NCBI GenBank assembly: GCA_016192455.1
Contig: JACPUC010000029.1
Coordinates: 1-64,000 of the forward strand
DNA length: 64,000 bases
Source: Candidatus Tectimicrobiota bacterium
Lineage (GTDB): Bacteria > JACPUC01
Reading direction: 5' to 3'
Shown here: positions 19,045 to 27,921 of the stretch, in pieces
How positions within the stretch are numbered: position 1 is the stretch's first letter
How the letters are laid out: each line of letters opens with the position of its first letter
Program-made: the position numbers and the translations under genes
Notes under the pieces: generated by a model
Told to the model about the DNA's origin: nothing
The model's input: the letters and a program-made list of their open reading frames with translations, nothing else
The model's database searches: none

Positions 19045-21387
19045 ATGGCGATGGAAGCGGGCAGCAGCGCGAAGGGGAGCTCAATCGGGCGCTCCATCCC
19101 GCGGCGCGACGGCGCCGGCAAGGTCAGCGGCAGCGCCATTTATGCCGCCAACATCGTGCGCCCGCGCATGCTGCACGCCAAGGTGCTGCGCAGCCCCCTG
19201 CCGCGGGCGCGCATCACGGCCATCGACACGTCGCGCGCCGCGAAGGTGCCCGGGGTGCGCGCCGTGGTGACGGCCCGCGACCTCCAGGCGCGCCTCGGCT
19301 GCGAGATCATCTTCGGGTCGGTGCTGATCGACCAGCCGATGCTGGCCATCGACGAGGTGCGCCACGTCGGCGAGCCGGTGGCGGCGGTGGCGGCGGAGGA
19401 GCCGGAAGCCGCGGAGGAGGCGCTGGGCCTGATTGACGTGCAGTACGAGGAGTTGCCGCCGGTGCTCAACGCGCGCGACGCCCTGGCGCCGGGGGCGCCG
19501 CTGGTGCACCAGGCCATGAACCTCTCCGGCCAATATAAGGTCTTCTTCGCCTTCAACCCCGTGGCGGGGACGAACATGTGCAACCACCACGTCATCACGG
19601 TGGGAGACCTGCAGGCGGGCTTTGCCGCCTCCGACCTCATCGTCGAAGGCGTCTACACCTCTCCCTCGACGCAGCACTGCTGCATGGAGCCGCACGCCAC
19701 GGTGGCCGAGTACGCCGGCGGCCGGCTGACGGTCTGGACCTCGTCCCAGGCCCCCTACGCGGTGCAGACGCGCCTCGGCCCCCTCTTCCACTTGCGGCCG
19801 GAGCAAGTGCGCGTCGTCGTGCACAACGTCGGCGGCGGCTTCGGCGGCAAGTCGAACCTGAAGCTCGAGCCCCTCGCCTCGGCCCTGGCGATGCTCCTCG
19901 GCCGGCCGGTGAAGCACGTCACGACCCGCCGCGAGGAGTTCTACATCACCAGCAAGCACGCCGTCGAGTACCGGGTGAAGACCGGCGTCTCAAAGGACGG
20001 CAAGCTCCTGGCGCGCCGCTGCGAGGTTCTCTACGACACCGGCGCCTACGCCGAGACCGGTCCCATCGTGTCGATGAAGTCCGGCTACACCGCCGCCGGC
20101 CCGTACGCCATTCCCAACGTGCTCATCGACATCAAGTGCATCTATACGAACAAGGTCCCCGCCGGCTCGCTGCGCGGCCTCGGCGTGCCGCAGGTGGCGT
20201 GGGGCCACGAGTCGCAGATGGACGAGATCGCCACGTGCCTGGGGATCGATCCCTTCGACCTGCGGCGGCGCAACGTCTATCCCGATGGCGGCCTCTTCGT
20301 CAGCGGCGAAAACCTGCGGCACTTCCACCTCGACACGCTGCTCGACGAGGTGGCGGCGGCCAGCGGTTGGAAGACGCGGCGGCGCGCGGCCGCCGACGGC
20401 GCGCGCCTGGCCCGCGGTTTCGGCATGGCCTGCACGATGAAGAACTCCGCCAGCCCCACCCGCAGCCAGGCGCGCATCTGGCTGAGCCCGGAGGGCGTGG
20501 CGGAGGTGCGCTCGGCCACCGTGGAGATCGGCCAGGGGGCGGGCACCGTCCTCGTGCAGCTCGCCGCCGAGAGCCTCGGCATGCCGGTGGAGCGCGTGCG
20601 GCTCGCCCTCCTCGATACCGACGTGGTGCCGTTCGACGTCGGCACCATCAGCGACCGCTCGACCTTCCACATGGGCAACGCCATCGTGGCGGCGGCGGCG
20701 GACCTGCGGCGCCAGCTCCTGGAGCACGCCTCGCGCCTGCTCGAGGTGCCGAAGGAGAACCTGGTGCTGCGGGGGGAGGCGGTCTGCGTGCTGGAGGCGC
20801 CGGAGCGCAAGGTGAGCTTCGCGGAGATCGTCAGCGCTGCGGCGCCTGAAGCGGGGCTGTTAGGGGAGGGGGAGTTCGCCACCACGTCGCGCCTCTCCAG
20901 CATCGCCGAGCAGTGCGGCGAGTGGACGACGCCGTTCTGGGACGTGGCGGCGGCGGTCGCCGAGGTGGAGGTGGACCGCGCCACCGGCAAGATCAAGGTG
21001 CTGCGCTACGTCTGCGCCGCCGACGCCGGCCGGGCGATCAACCCCGCCCTCTGCCGCCAGCAGCTTGCCGGCGAGATTCTCATGGGCATCGGCATGACCT
21101 TCCACGAGGAGATGCGCTACGAGAACGGCCAATTGATCAACCCAAGCTTCGTCGATTACAAGATGCCCTCCCTGCGGGATACGCCCCTGAGCGTGGAGAT
21201 CGTGCTCGCCGAGTCAGGACACCCCGATGGGCCGTTCGGCGCCAAGGGCATCGGCGAGGTGGCGGTGCCGCAGGTGTCGCCGGCGATCTCGAACGCCGTC
21301 TTCGACGCGGTCGGCATCCGCCTCACCGAGCTGCCGCTGACGCCGGAGCGCGTGCTGCGCGCCCTGCGGGCCGGCGCCAAGGGGTAG
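19045..21387 (+). CDS. Xanthine dehydrogenase-family molybdopterin-binding large subunit
   Basis: A 780-residue molybdenum hydroxylase large subunit. The N-terminal aldehyde-oxidase a/b hammerhead region (IPRRDGAGKVSGSAIYAANI) is followed by two molybdopterin-binding domains with VHNVGGGFGGKSNLKLEPL, a GSLRGLGVPQVAWG loop, EIGQGAGTVLVQLAAESLG and, at the end, FGAKGIGEVAVPQVSPAI, which contains the conserved active-site Glu. The GSLRG loop differs from the AYRC loop of CO dehydrogenase, so it is not CoxL. It would hydroxylate an N-heterocycle, aldehyde or aromatic substrate. It is first in a three-gene operon (large, FAD, [2Fe-2S]). The start is at the ATG after GGAGGAGGCGTG. Confidence 0.93.
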   Translation: MAMEAGSSAKGSSIGRSIPRRDGAGKVSGSAIYAANIVRPRMLHAKVLRSPLPRARITAIDTSRAAKVPGVRAVVTARDLQARLGCEIIFGSVLIDQPMLAIDEVRHVGEPVAAVAAEEPEAAEEALGLIDVQYEELPPVLNARDALAPGAPLVHQAMNLSGQYKVFFAFNPVAGTNMCNHHVITVGDLQAGFAASDLIVEGVYTSPSTQHCCMEPHATVAEYAGGRLTVWTSSQAPYAVQTRLGPLFHLRPEQVRVVVHNVGGGFGGKSNLKLEPLASALAMLLGRPVKHVTTRREEFYITSKHAVEYRVKTGVSKDGKLLARRCEVLYDTGAYAETGPIVSMKSGYTAAGPYAIPNVLIDIKCIYTNKVPAGSLRGLGVPQVAWGHESQMDEIATCLGIDPFDLRRRNVYPDGGLFVSGENLRHFHLDTLLDEVAAASGWKTRRRAAADGARLARGFGMACTMKNSASPTRSQARIWLSPEGVAEVRSATVEIGQGAGTVLVQLAAESLGMPVERVRLALLDTDVVPFDVGTISDRSTFHMGNAIVAAAADLRRQLLEHASRLLEVPKENLVLRGEAVCVLEAPERKVSFAEIVSAAAPEAGLLGEGEFATTSRLSSIAEQCGEWTTPFWDVAAAVAEVEVDRATGKIKVLRYVCAADAGRAINPALCRQQLAGEILMGIGMTFHEEMRYENGQLINPSFVDYKMPSLRDTPLSVEIVLAESGHPDGPFGAKGIGEVAVPQVSPAISNAVFDAVGIRLTELPLTPERVLRALRAGAKG

Positions 21388-21479
21388 CGCGACCGTGGGC
21401 GCGCCCCGCCGCCGCACCTCACCGCCCGCGGCGCGTGTCTCTCCCCGCGGCGCGAGTCCCCGCGAAGCGAGGACGTGTG

Positions 21480-22358
21480 ATGCGTGATTTCGAGCTCCTC
21501 TACCCCGCGACCATCGCCGAGGCGTGCCAGGCGCTGCGGCGGCACGGCGAGGGGGCGCGCCTGCTGGCGGGCGGCACCTCCCTGGTGCAGTTCCTGAAGG
21601 AGGGGATGTACGTCCCCGAGGTGCTCGTGGCGCTGCAGCGGATTCCGGCGCTCGACGCCGTCGTCGCGGCGGACGGCGGCCTGCGCATCGGCGCCATGGC
21701 GCGCCTGACCGACCTCGAGCGCCACGCCGCGCTGCGCCAGGCGGCGCCCCTGCTGCGCGCGGCCCTCCATCTCGTCGGCAACGTGCGCGTCCGCAACGTC
21801 GCCACCCTGGGCGGCAACCTCTGCCACGCCGACCCGCACGCCGACCCGCCGACGGCGCTCGTCGCCTTGCGGGCCGAGGTGGTGCTGGGGGATGGCGCGC
21901 AGTCCCGCCAACTGCCGGTGGCGGAGTTCCTCCTCGACTACTACGAGACCGCCCTGCGCCCCGGCGAGCTGCTGCAGGGCATCATCGTGCCGCGGCAGGA
22001 GCGCGGTCAGGTGAGCGTCTATCGGCGTTTCACGGCGGTCTCCGAGGAGGACTGGCCGTGCGTCACCCTGGCGGCGGTGGGAAGCGTGCGGGGGCGCGCG
22101 CCGAACCTCGCCTGCGCCGCGCTGCGCCTCGTGGTCGGCGCGCTGGAGCCGCGCCCGCGCCTCATCGCCGGGATTGACGAGCTGCTGCCCCTCGAGGCGG
22201 GCGACGCGGCGCGCCGGGAGACCCTGGCGGAGACCGTCATGGCGCAGCTCGCGCCGGTGGATGACCTGCTCGGTTCCGCCTGGTACAAGCGGCAGATCGC
22301 CGGGGTCCTCGCCCGCGAAGCGCTGGCGGACCTGTTCCAGCAGGGCGCCGCGCCGTGA
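21480..22358 (+). CDS. Xanthine dehydrogenase-family FAD-binding subunit
   Basis: A 292-residue medium subunit of the molybdenum hydroxylase. It opens DFELLYPATIAEACQALR, has the FAD motifs LLAGGTSLVQFLKEG and NVATLGGNLCHADPHADPPT, and the C-terminal CO-dehydrogenase-flavoprotein domain (VSVYRRFTAVSEEDWPCVTL). It passes electrons from the [2Fe-2S] subunit to an acceptor. It sits 92 bp after the large subunit and 82 bp before the scrap that precedes the small subunit, consistent with one transcript. Gene order large-medium-small is less usual than the CoxMSL order. Confidence 0.93.
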   Translation: MRDFELLYPATIAEACQALRRHGEGARLLAGGTSLVQFLKEGMYVPEVLVALQRIPALDAVVAADGGLRIGAMARLTDLERHAALRQAAPLLRAALHLVGNVRVRNVATLGGNLCHADPHADPPTALVALRAEVVLGDGAQSRQLPVAEFLLDYYETALRPGELLQGIIVPRQERGQVSVYRRFTAVSEEDWPCVTLAAVGSVRGRAPNLACAALRLVVGALEPRPRLIAGIDELLPLEAGDAARRETLAETVMAQLAPVDDLLGSAWYKRQIAGVLAREALADLFQQGAAP

Positions 22359-22440
22359 GGCGCGCCGTCGGCGTGGGTGAGGGTTGGCGCGGGCGCACTC
22401 CTCCCTTGTTCCACGCCGCGGCAGGTCCTCGGAAGCCACG

Positions 22441-22527
22441 ATGAGCACAGCACAGTTCGATCCGGCGCGCTACAAGGCGGAACAGCGCCAAAGCTGGAAC
22501 GCCGCCTCCCAGCATGAAAGGGATCGC
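22441..22527 (+). other. Methyltransferase-like N-terminal scrap fused in frame to the [2Fe-2S] gene
   Basis: An ATG at 22441 opens a frame continuous with the small subunit and encodes MSTAQFDPARYKAEQRQSWN. The pattern FDPARYKxxQRQxW resembles the start of class I SAM-dependent methyltransferases, not of [2Fe-2S] proteins. The authentic start of the small subunit at 22528 has its own ribosome-binding site (GAAAGGGATCGC), so this is probably a leftover from a rearrangement. Confidence 0.4.
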
Positions 22528-23040
22528 ATGCCAGAGATTCGCCTGACGGTGAACGGCCGGCAAGAGCGCCTGACGGTGAAGAACTCGACGCTGCTGGTCA
22601 ACGCGCTGCGCGACCAGCTCGGCCTCACCGGCGCCCGCGAGGCGTGCGGCGTGGGCATCTGCGGCGCCTGCACGGTGATCGTCAATCGCCGCACCGTCAG
22701 CTCCTGCCTCTCCCTCGCCGTGCTGGCGGATGGGGCGGAGGTGCTCACGGTGGAGGGGCTGAGCGACGGCGACCGCCTGCACCCGCTGCAGCAGGCGTTC
22801 CTGGAGGCCGGCGCCTTCCAGTGCGGCTACTGCACGCCGGGGTTCCTCATGAGCGGCGTGGCGCTCCTGGCCACTGCCGAGGACCCGAGCGAGGAGGAGG
22901 TGCGCCATTTCCTGGTCGGCAACCTCTGCCGCTGCACGAGCTACCAGGAAATCCTCAGCGCCGTCATGAAGATGAAGGAGCAGGCAAGCCCCGATTGGCT
23001 GCAGCCGCGGGGAGGTTTGTCCGCGCGCCCGCCGGCGTAG
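22528..23040 (+). CDS. Xanthine dehydrogenase-family [2Fe-2S] small subunit
   Basis: A 170-residue iron-sulfur subunit beginning MPEIRLTVNGRQERLTV. The plant-ferredoxin-like N-terminal domain has CGVGICGACTVIVNRRTVSSC and the C-terminal helical domain has QCGYCTPGFLMS and NLCRCTSYQEIL, giving the two [2Fe-2S] clusters that carry electrons from the molybdenum centre to the FAD subunit. The start at 22528 fits the family; a start at 22441 would add 29 residues resembling a methyltransferase N-terminus. It is the last gene of the molybdenum hydroxylase operon, 288 bp before an alpha/beta hydrolase gene. Confidence 0.93.
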   Translation: MPEIRLTVNGRQERLTVKNSTLLVNALRDQLGLTGAREACGVGICGACTVIVNRRTVSSCLSLAVLADGAEVLTVEGLSDGDRLHPLQQAFLEAGAFQCGYCTPGFLMSGVALLATAEDPSEEEVRHFLVGNLCRCTSYQEILSAVMKMKEQASPDWLQPRGGLSARPPA

Positions 23041-23089
23041 GGATGGGCGCCGGGCGCGACAGCCGGGAGGCCCGTCTCACGTCTCTGCG

Positions 23090-23312
23090 CTCTCTGTGCC
23101 TCCGCGGTTCAATCAATCGCACCGCGGAGACGCGGAGGAAGTTAAGGGAAACCACTGATAGACACAGATGAACACTGAATATCCGTGTCCATCTGTGTCC
23201 ATCCGTGGTTCTCTTCAACAGCCGGGAAGCCTGTCCTACGCCTCTGCGCTCTCCGCGCCTCCGCGGTGTAATCAATCGCGCTGCCGAGACGCGGAGGACG
23301 CGGAGCAGGTAA
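23090..23312 (+). repeat. Dispersed inverted-repeat cluster (CGCGGAG and GTCCATCTGTGTCC types)
   Basis: CTCTGTGCCTCCGCGGTTCAATCAATCG followed by CCGCGGAGACGCGGAGG, and again at 23250-23305 CTCCGCGCCTCCGCGGTGTAATCAATCG with GAGACGCGGAGGACGCGGAGC, form two inverted-repeat units flanking a GATAGACACAGATG / TCCATCTGTGTCCATCC segment. A related fragment lies near 14646-14700 and another at 49720-49790. Repeats of this look are widespread in environmental bacterial genomes. Confidence 0.65.
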
Positions 23313-23328
23313 TAGGGGAGAGAGGCCC

Positions 23329-24126
23329 ATGCCAACGGCGTTGGGAGACGGTGTCCGCATCCACTACCTGGAGCAGGGGAACGGTCCGCTCGTGCTCTTC
23401 CTGCACGGGGTGGGGTCGGGATCGCAGCACTGGCGGGCGCAGCTCGAGGCCCTCGGCGACGCCTTCCACGTGGCGGCGTGGGACGCCCGCGGCTACGGCG
23501 GCTCGGACAACCCGCCGCGGCCGATCACGCAGCGCGACTTCGCCGCCGACGTCAACGCCCTCCTCGATCACTTCGGCGCGGCGCGGGCGCACCTCTGCGG
23601 CTTGTCGATGGGCGGCATGATCGCGCAGATGGTCTACCGCGCCTATCCCCGGCGGGTGCGCAGCCTCATCCTCGCCGACACGCTGCCGGGGTTCGGCAGC
23701 CTGCCGAACAAGGAGGCGGCCCTCGCCGAGCGCCTGCAGGCCATCGACAGCCTGTCGCTCACCGAGGGGGCGCGGCAGCGCACGCCCATGCTCCTCAGGG
23801 ACAATCCCGATCCGCGCATCGTCGAGCTCATGGTCGAGCACATGGCGACCCTGCGGCCACAGCCCTACCGGCAGGCCTGGGTCTCCATGTTCGAGGTGGA
23901 CTACACCGACCTGCTCCCCCAGGTCCGCGTCCCCAGCCTCATCATCTGCGGTCGCGAGGACAAGGTGACGCCGCTGGCCGAGTCGGAGAAGATGCACCGT
24001 CTCATCCCCGGCTCGCGGCTCGTCATCCTCGAGAACGCCGGGCACCTGACGAACCTGGAGCAGCCCGCCGAGTTCAACCGCGTGGTGCGGGAGTTTCTGC
24101 TGGGGGTCGAGGCGAACGCCGGGTAG
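23329..24126 (+). CDS. Alpha/beta hydrolase (enol-lactonase-like)
   Basis: A 265-residue alpha/beta-hydrolase. It has the oxyanion-side motif LFLHGVGSGSQHW, the nucleophile elbow LCGLSMGGMIAQ (Ser near residue 92), the acidic residue in ICGREDKVTP and the catalytic His in ENAGHLTNLEQP, so the triad is complete. Overall it resembles 3-oxoadipate enol-lactonases and related ester or C-C bond hydrolases. Its place directly after the molybdenum hydroxylase operon suggests that it hydrolyses a product of that pathway. The start is at the ATG after GGGGAGAGAGGCCC. Confidence 0.9.
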   Translation: MPTALGDGVRIHYLEQGNGPLVLFLHGVGSGSQHWRAQLEALGDAFHVAAWDARGYGGSDNPPRPITQRDFAADVNALLDHFGAARAHLCGLSMGGMIAQMVYRAYPRRVRSLILADTLPGFGSLPNKEAALAERLQAIDSLSLTEGARQRTPMLLRDNPDPRIVELMVEHMATLRPQPYRQAWVSMFEVDYTDLLPQVRVPSLIICGREDKVTPLAESEKMHRLIPGSRLVILENAGHLTNLEQPAEFNRVVREFLLGVEANAG

Positions 24127-24197
24127 GGAGTGGCCTCGCGCTTACCGACGATCAGGAGGGGAGGAAATTGCGAGGAGCACGGTCTCTCTCTCGCGCC

Positions 24198-24246
24198 CCT
24201 CACCCCGGGCCCCTCTCCCAATGGGAGAGGGAACGGGTGAGGGAGG
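24198..24246 (+). repeat. Nested hairpin (CCCTCACCC ... GGGTGAGGG)
   Basis: CCCTCACCC pairs with GGGTGAGGG and, inside it, CCCTCTCCC pairs with GGGAGAGGG around AAT. It lies just after the hydrolase gene and may act as a terminator-like structure, although no T-run follows; it is also a type of sequence repeated in many GC-rich genomes. Confidence 0.6.
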
Positions 24247-24251
24247 GGTAG

Positions 24252-24418
24252 GGGAGCACGGGTCCTCCGCAAGCGGCTCCCCATGGGGCGTTGCTCGCTG
24301 TATTGGCAAGGGGCTTATGAGTGACCCATGCTCCCCCATAGCCCCATCCCGTAGGGGCGGTTCGCGAACCGCCCCTACAAGGCGGGGTGCGAGAGGGGAC
24401 AAGGTTCCCTCGCAGACC
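24252..24418 (+). repeat. Dispersed repeat family, copy A
   Basis: Starts with GGGAGCACGGGTCC and has the inverted partner GACCCATGCTCCC at 24323-24335 (terminal inverted repeats of an ~85-bp unit containing GGGGCGTTGCTCGCTG). This is followed by the perfect hairpin GTAGGGGCGGTTCGCGAACC (its first 20 bases; full stem 24351-24378) and a GGCGGGGTGCGAGAGGGGAC tail. Nearly the same order is found at 31281 and 48925. Confidence 0.85.
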
Positions 24419-24505
24419 TAGGCGCCGGGCGTCGTGCCTTGGACTGTGAGAGGGGCAGGGGTGTGATTCGTCTTACGCCTCCCCGCCCGTGATGCAGCTC
24501 GCGCC

Positions 24506-24610
24506 TCAGCCCGTCTCGACGACGTTATCTTCCATCCATTGGCGCACATCCGCAAGGCGGTAGCGCACCGGCAGGGCAGGTGGGAGAGGAAGCAACCGAT
24601 GGAGTGCTCC
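24506..24610 (-). pseudogene. Possible excisionase/HTH remnant
   Basis: On the minus strand an open frame ends LPVRYRLADVRQWMEDNV just before a TGA at 24508-24506, a pattern like the end of MerR-type excisionase (HTH_17) proteins (YRLADVRxW). No start or upstream HTH is recognisable. The rest of 24420-24873 shows no gene. Confidence 0.25.
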
Positions 24611-24873
24611 TTGGCCACTCATGCGGATGCGTTGCCGCAAGGCGGACAGTGGTGTGGCTTGTGTCCCCTCATTCGTCAGCAGTATAGTGGGGACCGGAAT
24701 TCACCATGCATCTTGTCTTGGCGATCCGGGGCGTGGCCGTGGCGGGGAACCCGGGAGAGCGGACGGTTGTGTTACTGTGCCTGAGCGTCGGCTCGTCCCC
24801 ATGTAAACCTGGAGGGATTGTGAGTAGCCGTTGATTCGTTGCGACGTCTCACCTGTCGAGGACGTGCTGTCCC

Positions 24874-25878
24874 ATGTACGTCTATATCGCCAAGCGCGTC
24901 GTGCAGATGATACCGGTGTTGTTCGGGGTCACCTTTATCATCTTTTTCCTCCTCCACCTGCTGCCTGGTAATCCCGCCGAAGTGCTCCTTGGTCCGGATG
25001 CGACGGACGAACAGGTGCGTGAGATGGAGCATGCCCTCGGCCTCGACCAGCCCCTCTACGCGCAATACGGGAAGTTCATCGGCAGACTTCTGCGGGGAAA
25101 TCTCGGCGAATCGATCCGTTTCAGGCGTCCGGTCACGGAACTCCTCAGAGAGAAGTTCCCGGTCACGATTGAGCTGACCGCGGCGGCGATGATGGTCATC
25201 ATCGTGATCTCGCTGCCGGTCGGCATTGCCTGCGCGGTGCGCCGCGACTCGATCTTCGATCATCTCGGCATGGCGGCGTCGATCGCCGGCGTTTCGATCG
25301 CCAATTTTTGGCTGGGGATCATGGCCATCCTGCTCTTTGCGGGGGCGCTGGGCGTCCTTCCCTCGGGCGGCCGCATCAGCAGTGACGTCGCCATCTACGG
25401 CCTGACCGGGTTCTATTTCCTTGACTACGTCATGAAGGGGGATTGGTATGGCCTCGTCGATGCCTTCAAGCACATCCTCATGCCGGCCTTGACGCTGGGG
25501 ATCGGCTTTTCCGCCATTTCGGTGCGCATCGTCCGCGCCAGCATGCTGGAGGTACTGGCGCGCGAGTACATTGTGACCGCGCGCTCCAAGGGACTGGCCG
25601 AGAAGGTGGTGGTCTACATCCACGCACTGAAGAACGCCATGATTCCCATCATCACGGTCATCGGGCTGCAGCTCGGCATCCTGCTCGGCGGGGTCATCGT
25701 CGTCGAGACCGTGTTCTCGTGGCCGGGAATCGGCAGCCTGTTGATTACCGGCATCACCTCCAGGGATTACGTCCTCGTGCAGGGCGCGGTGTTATTCTTC
25801 GCGTTTCTGCGCATCGGCATCAATCTGCTGACGGACCTCAGCTACGCCCTGCTGGATCCTCGCATCAAGTATCATTGA
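24874..25878 (+). CDS. Peptide/nickel-type ABC transporter permease (DppB family)
   Basis: A 334-residue inner-membrane permease of the DppB/OppB group. It starts MYVYIAKRVVQMIPVLFGVT with the first membrane helix, followed by the periplasmic LLPGNPAEVLLGPDAT region typical of the family, then five further hydrophobic segments. The EAA-loop (EYIVTARSKGLAEKVVVYIH, then ALKNAMIPIITVIG) contacts the ATPase. It pairs with the DppC-type gene 15 bp downstream. No ATPase genes follow in this operon, which instead holds two nitrilases and a binding protein. Confidence 0.92.
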   Translation: MYVYIAKRVVQMIPVLFGVTFIIFFLLHLLPGNPAEVLLGPDATDEQVREMEHALGLDQPLYAQYGKFIGRLLRGNLGESIRFRRPVTELLREKFPVTIELTAAAMMVIIVISLPVGIACAVRRDSIFDHLGMAASIAGVSIANFWLGIMAILLFAGALGVLPSGGRISSDVAIYGLTGFYFLDYVMKGDWYGLVDAFKHILMPALTLGIGFSAISVRIVRASMLEVLAREYIVTARSKGLAEKVVVYIHALKNAMIPIITVIGLQLGILLGGVIVVETVFSWPGIGSLLITGITSRDYVLVQGAVLFFAFLRIGINLLTDLSYALLDPRIKYH

Positions 25879-25893
25879 CGGGCCGGACTATGG

Positions 25894-26763
25894 ATGCGCC
25901 GCATGAAGACCGACAGCCTTGAACTGCTCCGCCGCATCGTCGCAAATCTGAAATGCCTGTTCGGAGGCTCAGCCTTCCTGCTCATCTTCCTGATCGCCGT
26001 TTGTGCGCCCTTCATTTCTCCCTTCGATCCCCTCGAGCAACACCTGCTCGATACCCTGCGGCCGCCGGGATTCACCAACGCGGCGGCTTCGACCTACCTT
26101 TTGGGAACCGATAACTTGGGCCGAGATGTCTTGAGTCGGCTGATCCATGGATCGCGGATTTCGATTCTGATCGGGGTTGCGACCGTTGGCGTGGCCGGCA
26201 GCGTTGGGGTGCTCCTGGGGATCATCTCCGGGTACTACCGCCGCATCGTGGACGAACTCATCATGCGCCTCGTGGACGTGACGCTGTCCTTCCCGACGAT
26301 TCTCCTGGCGCTGGCGATCATGGCGTTCCTGGGCTTCGGCCTCGTGAACCTCATCATCTCCCTCACGGTGACGCGCTGGCTGACCTTCTGCCGCGTCGTG
26401 CGCGCCACCACCTTGTCGCTGATGGGGCACGACTTCATCGAAGCCGCCAGGGCCATGGGGGCCACCGACCTGCGCATCATGCTGCGGGAAATCCTGCCGA
26501 ACTGCTTGGCGCCGATCCTGGTCATCGCCACGTTCGAGATGGCGTTGGTGATCATTTTCGAAGCCTCCTTGAGTTTCCTCGGCATCGGCGTCGAGCCCGG
26601 CACGCCGAGCTGGGGCGGCATGCTCAACGAGGGCCGCAACTACATGATGCAGAACTGGTGGCTCGCCACCTTTCCGGGCGCCGCCATCTTTGTCTGCGTG
26701 CTCTCCATCAACCTGTTGGGAGACGGGCTGCGCGATACGCTCGATCCGAGACTGAAGCGGTAG
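25894..26763 (+). CDS. Peptide/nickel-type ABC transporter permease (DppC family)
   Basis: A 289-residue partner permease. The N-terminal membrane helix (FLLIFLIAVCAPFISPFDPL) is the DppC/OppC_N signature, followed by YLLGTDNLGRDVLSRLIHGS, a hallmark of the family, and the EAA-loop DFIEAARAMGATDLRIMLRE followed by ILPNCLAPI. It ends NLLGDGLRDTLDPRLK as in DppC. It forms the transmembrane heterodimer with the preceding gene; the substrate is unknown, but linked amidases suggest an amide, nitrile or small peptide. Confidence 0.92.
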   Translation: MRRMKTDSLELLRRIVANLKCLFGGSAFLLIFLIAVCAPFISPFDPLEQHLLDTLRPPGFTNAAASTYLLGTDNLGRDVLSRLIHGSRISILIGVATVGVAGSVGVLLGIISGYYRRIVDELIMRLVDVTLSFPTILLALAIMAFLGFGLVNLIISLTVTRWLTFCRVVRATTLSLMGHDFIEAARAMGATDLRIMLREILPNCLAPILVIATFEMALVIIFEASLSFLGIGVEPGTPSWGGMLNEGRNYMMQNWWLATFPGAAIFVCVLSINLLGDGLRDTLDPRLKR

Positions 26764-26798
26764 GCTGTAGGTTGGGACTCTGCAGAAGGAGAACGAAC

Positions 26799-27842
26799 AT
26801 GGCCGATTCCGTCATGGCGATCGCGATCCAGAGTAACGTCACGATGGTGGATTCCACGGCTTCGAAGGAGACCATCAAGAAAACCATCCGCGACAACTTG
26901 AAGCGCGCCTGTCAGCTCGTTGACTGGGCGGCGCGGTTCCGCTACCCCGGCCTGGTGGACATGCCGAAGCTGGTGGTGCTGCCGGAATCCTTCCTGCACG
27001 CCTTCCCGCGCTCGGAGGGGGCGCAGGTCACGAACATGATGAAGGTCGGCATCTCGATTCCCGGCGAGGAGACCGAGGTGCTGGCGAAAACGGCGCGCGA
27101 CAACAACGCCTACCTCTGCGCCACCTCGTACGAGGTCGATGAGGAGTGGCCCGGCCGCTACTTCAATTGCTCCTTCATCCTCGATCCCCAGGGGCAGATC
27201 ATCGTGAAGTACCGGAAGATCATGTGCGGCATGATCGAGACCGGCTGCAGCCCGCACGACATCCTGGACGCCTACGTCGAGCGCTACGGCTACGACGCGC
27301 TGTTCCCCGTGGTGGACACGCCGATCGGCAAGCTGGGCACCTTCATCTGCGCCGATGGCCTCTTCGGGCCCGAGGTGGCGCGCTGCCTGGCGATGAACGG
27401 CGCCGAGATTCTCTGCTACCCGATCAGCACCACCAGCTCCGACCACCACCTCTACCACCTGGTGGCGCGTATGCGGGCCCTCGATACCACCTGCTACCTG
27501 GTGTCGGCCAACCTCGGCTCCACCTTCGCCAAGGAGCGCGCCGAGCAGACCGGCGGCGAGTCCCTCATCGTCGATTTCGAGGGACGGGTTCTGACGCAGG
27601 CGACGGCGCTGGGCGAGACCACAATCAGCACCACCCTCCACCTCGACGCGCTGCGCCGCAGCCGGCGGGCCATCGCCTGCCTGCGGGCCGAAGCCTACGC
27701 CCCCATGTATCAGCGCACCTTCTTCAAGGCCAACCGCTTCCTGCACACGCCCGAGCAGGAGTTGGACGATGAGGTGCGCGCCACCCGCGAGACCCTGGAG
27801 GACCTCTACGAGCGCGGCCTCCTGGTGCGGCCCCGCTCCTGA
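26799..27842 (+). CDS. Nitrilase-superfamily amidohydrolase 1
   Basis: A 347-residue carbon-nitrogen hydrolase with all three catalytic residues: Glu63 in VVLPESF, Lys140 in KYRKIMCG and Cys184 in TFICADGLFGPE. The sandwich-fold strands and the substrate-side NCSFILDPQGQII segment match aliphatic amidases and N-carbamoyl amidases rather than classical plant nitrilases. The start follows AGAAGGAGAACGAAC. It is the third gene of the transporter operon, 36 bp after dppC-like. It would cleave an imported amide or nitrile to an acid and ammonia; the specific substrate cannot be read. Confidence 0.9.
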   Translation: MADSVMAIAIQSNVTMVDSTASKETIKKTIRDNLKRACQLVDWAARFRYPGLVDMPKLVVLPESFLHAFPRSEGAQVTNMMKVGISIPGEETEVLAKTARDNNAYLCATSYEVDEEWPGRYFNCSFILDPQGQIIVKYRKIMCGMIETGCSPHDILDAYVERYGYDALFPVVDTPIGKLGTFICADGLFGPEVARCLAMNGAEILCYPISTTSSDHHLYHLVARMRALDTTCYLVSANLGSTFAKERAEQTGGESLIVDFEGRVLTQATALGETTISTTLHLDALRRSRRAIACLRAEAYAPMYQRTFFKANRFLHTPEQELDDEVRATRETLEDLYERGLLVRPRS

Positions 27843-27921
27843 GGAGGCGGCCGGCGCGGCGCCACGGCCGCGCCGGCGGCGTCAACAACCGCTCACGGGC
27901 GCAGTGACGAAGGAGTCTCCC

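Noticed and set aside
19045-23040. Carbon monoxide dehydrogenase (coxLMS)
   Set aside because: The large subunit lacks the AYRC active-site loop, and the gene order is large-medium-small, so it is called a generic xanthine dehydrogenase-family enzyme.
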